Of a stretch of 41,053 nt of DNA, positions 40,783-41,053 are shown one piece after another. A program made the position numbers and the translations under genes. Within the stretch, counting starts at the first letter, position 1. The number at the start of each line of letters is the position of its first letter. The notes under the pieces are model-generated. The model was given only the letters and a program-made list of their open reading frames with translations, did not search any database and had not been told where the DNA came from. Source of the stretch: CAYRZL01 sp964428795 (GTDB lineage Bacteria; Bacillota; Clostridia; Lachnospirales; Lachnospiraceae); contig CAYRZL010000014.1 of the NCBI GenBank assembly GCA_964428795.1, positions 1 through 41,053 on the forward strand, in the 5' to 3' direction.

Positions 40783-41053
40783 TTGTTGGGGATTGTGGAT
40801 GCAGAGCCCGGAAATGATCAAAACGCTCTGCTTGGTGTAATCACAGGAATTCAACGGCAGGATGAGGGATTCAAAATAATGTATCAAACACTGAACCCAA
40901 TCCCACAGGCAATAATACATAGTTTGAGCAGTGTACTTTGCATAGAAGGAAAACCGACCATAAGCGAGCTTGACACCACGCACTGGTCGGTAAAAAAAGT
41001 GAATTTAGTAGAAACTCTCAAGGTTGCCGGTATCAGCTGCAGGCTGCCGGGAT
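40783..41053 (+). CDS. Possible partial ORF running off the window
   Basis: From a TTG at 40783 one frame stays open for 90 codons to the end of the window and reads GIVDAEPGNDQNALLGVITG, IQRQDEGFKIMYQTLNPIPQ and GKPTISELDTTHWSVKKVNL. The composition is protein-like. No good ribosome site or ATG exists at the start; a TATAAT at 40764 with a poor -35 lies upstream. I do not recognise the family. It could equally be non-coding or a 5'-truncated remnant. A small dyad GCAGAGC/GCTCTGC (40801-40831) lies in it. Confidence 0.28.
   Translation, partial: MLGIVDAEPGNDQNALLGVITGIQRQDEGFKIMYQTLNPIPQAIIHSLSSVLCIEGKPTISELDTTHWSVKKVNLVETLKVAGISCRLPG

Noticed and set aside
40756..40983. Minus-strand frame of 75 codons at the right edge
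   Set aside because: Tyr/Cys/His-rich with no ribosome site; the opposite strand has a longer, more protein-like open frame.
1..41053. tRNA or rRNA genes
   Set aside because: No cloverleaf with T-loop and anticodon features or rRNA-like stretches was seen in any gap.

Overview
The window looks like chromosomal DNA of a strictly anaerobic, low-to-moderate GC Gram-positive bacterium, most likely a gut Lachnospiraceae (Clostridia). This is inferred from strong AGGAGG-type ribosome binding sites, dense short operons, consensus sigma-A promoters, lipobox lipoproteins, a LacL/LacM-type beta-galactosidase, an MttB-superfamily methyltransferase, uroporphyrinogen-decarboxylase-like (URO-D) methyltransferase homologues and a class-wide housekeeping set (secA, rpoN, hflX, lgt, pur genes). 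Species cannot be fixed from the sequence alone.

Layout. 1-3.6 kb: a minus-strand operon of an MttB-family protein, a small membrane protein and a sodium:solute symporter, with a sigma-A promoter and a 30-bp operator-like dyad over the start point. 3.7-5.9 kb: TPR lipoprotein and hflX. 5.9-6.7 kb: decayed sugar-catabolism genes and a structured repeat. 6.8-10.5 kb: purM-purN-purD plus a HAD phosphatase, with a perfect 28-bp inverted repeat between purN and purD. 10.5-13.7 kb: a GntR / ABC ATPase / permease operon. 14.0-17.8 kb: secA and mtnA. 17.8-19.2 kb: rpoN (sigma-54).

19.4-27.6 kb is the most distinctive part: a divergent sigma-54 locus. On the left are two proteins resembling the phloretin/diacetylphloroglucinol C-C hydrolase family (Phy/PhlG). 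In the centre is a PAS-AAA+-Fis sigma-54 activator transcribed from its own sigma-A promoter. On the right are two URO-D/MtaA-like proteins alternating with two MFS transporters. Both outer operons start with near-consensus -24/-12 promoters with exact GG-N10-GC spacing. The likely job is ligand-induced uptake and breakdown of an acylated phenol-like or methylated compound; the substrate is unknown.

27.7-31.5 kb: divergent AraC regulator and lacL-lacM. 31.5-36.0 kb: a small membrane protein, lgt with two 42-bp repeats in its leader, a helical protein whose ribosome site sits in a hairpin, a cysteine-cluster protein, bcp and yaaA. 36.0-36.7 kb: remnants of an MFS transporter and a LysR regulator. 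36.8-40.05 kb: a TPP-riboswitch-controlled thiamine-precursor ABC transporter operon with an MTH1187-type thiamine-binding protein. 40.1-41.05 kb: a truncated XRE regulator, a mobile-element sigma-like fragment and an open frame running off the end, suggesting the scar of an integrated element.

All family assignments come from reading motifs and remembered family features; no database search was run.
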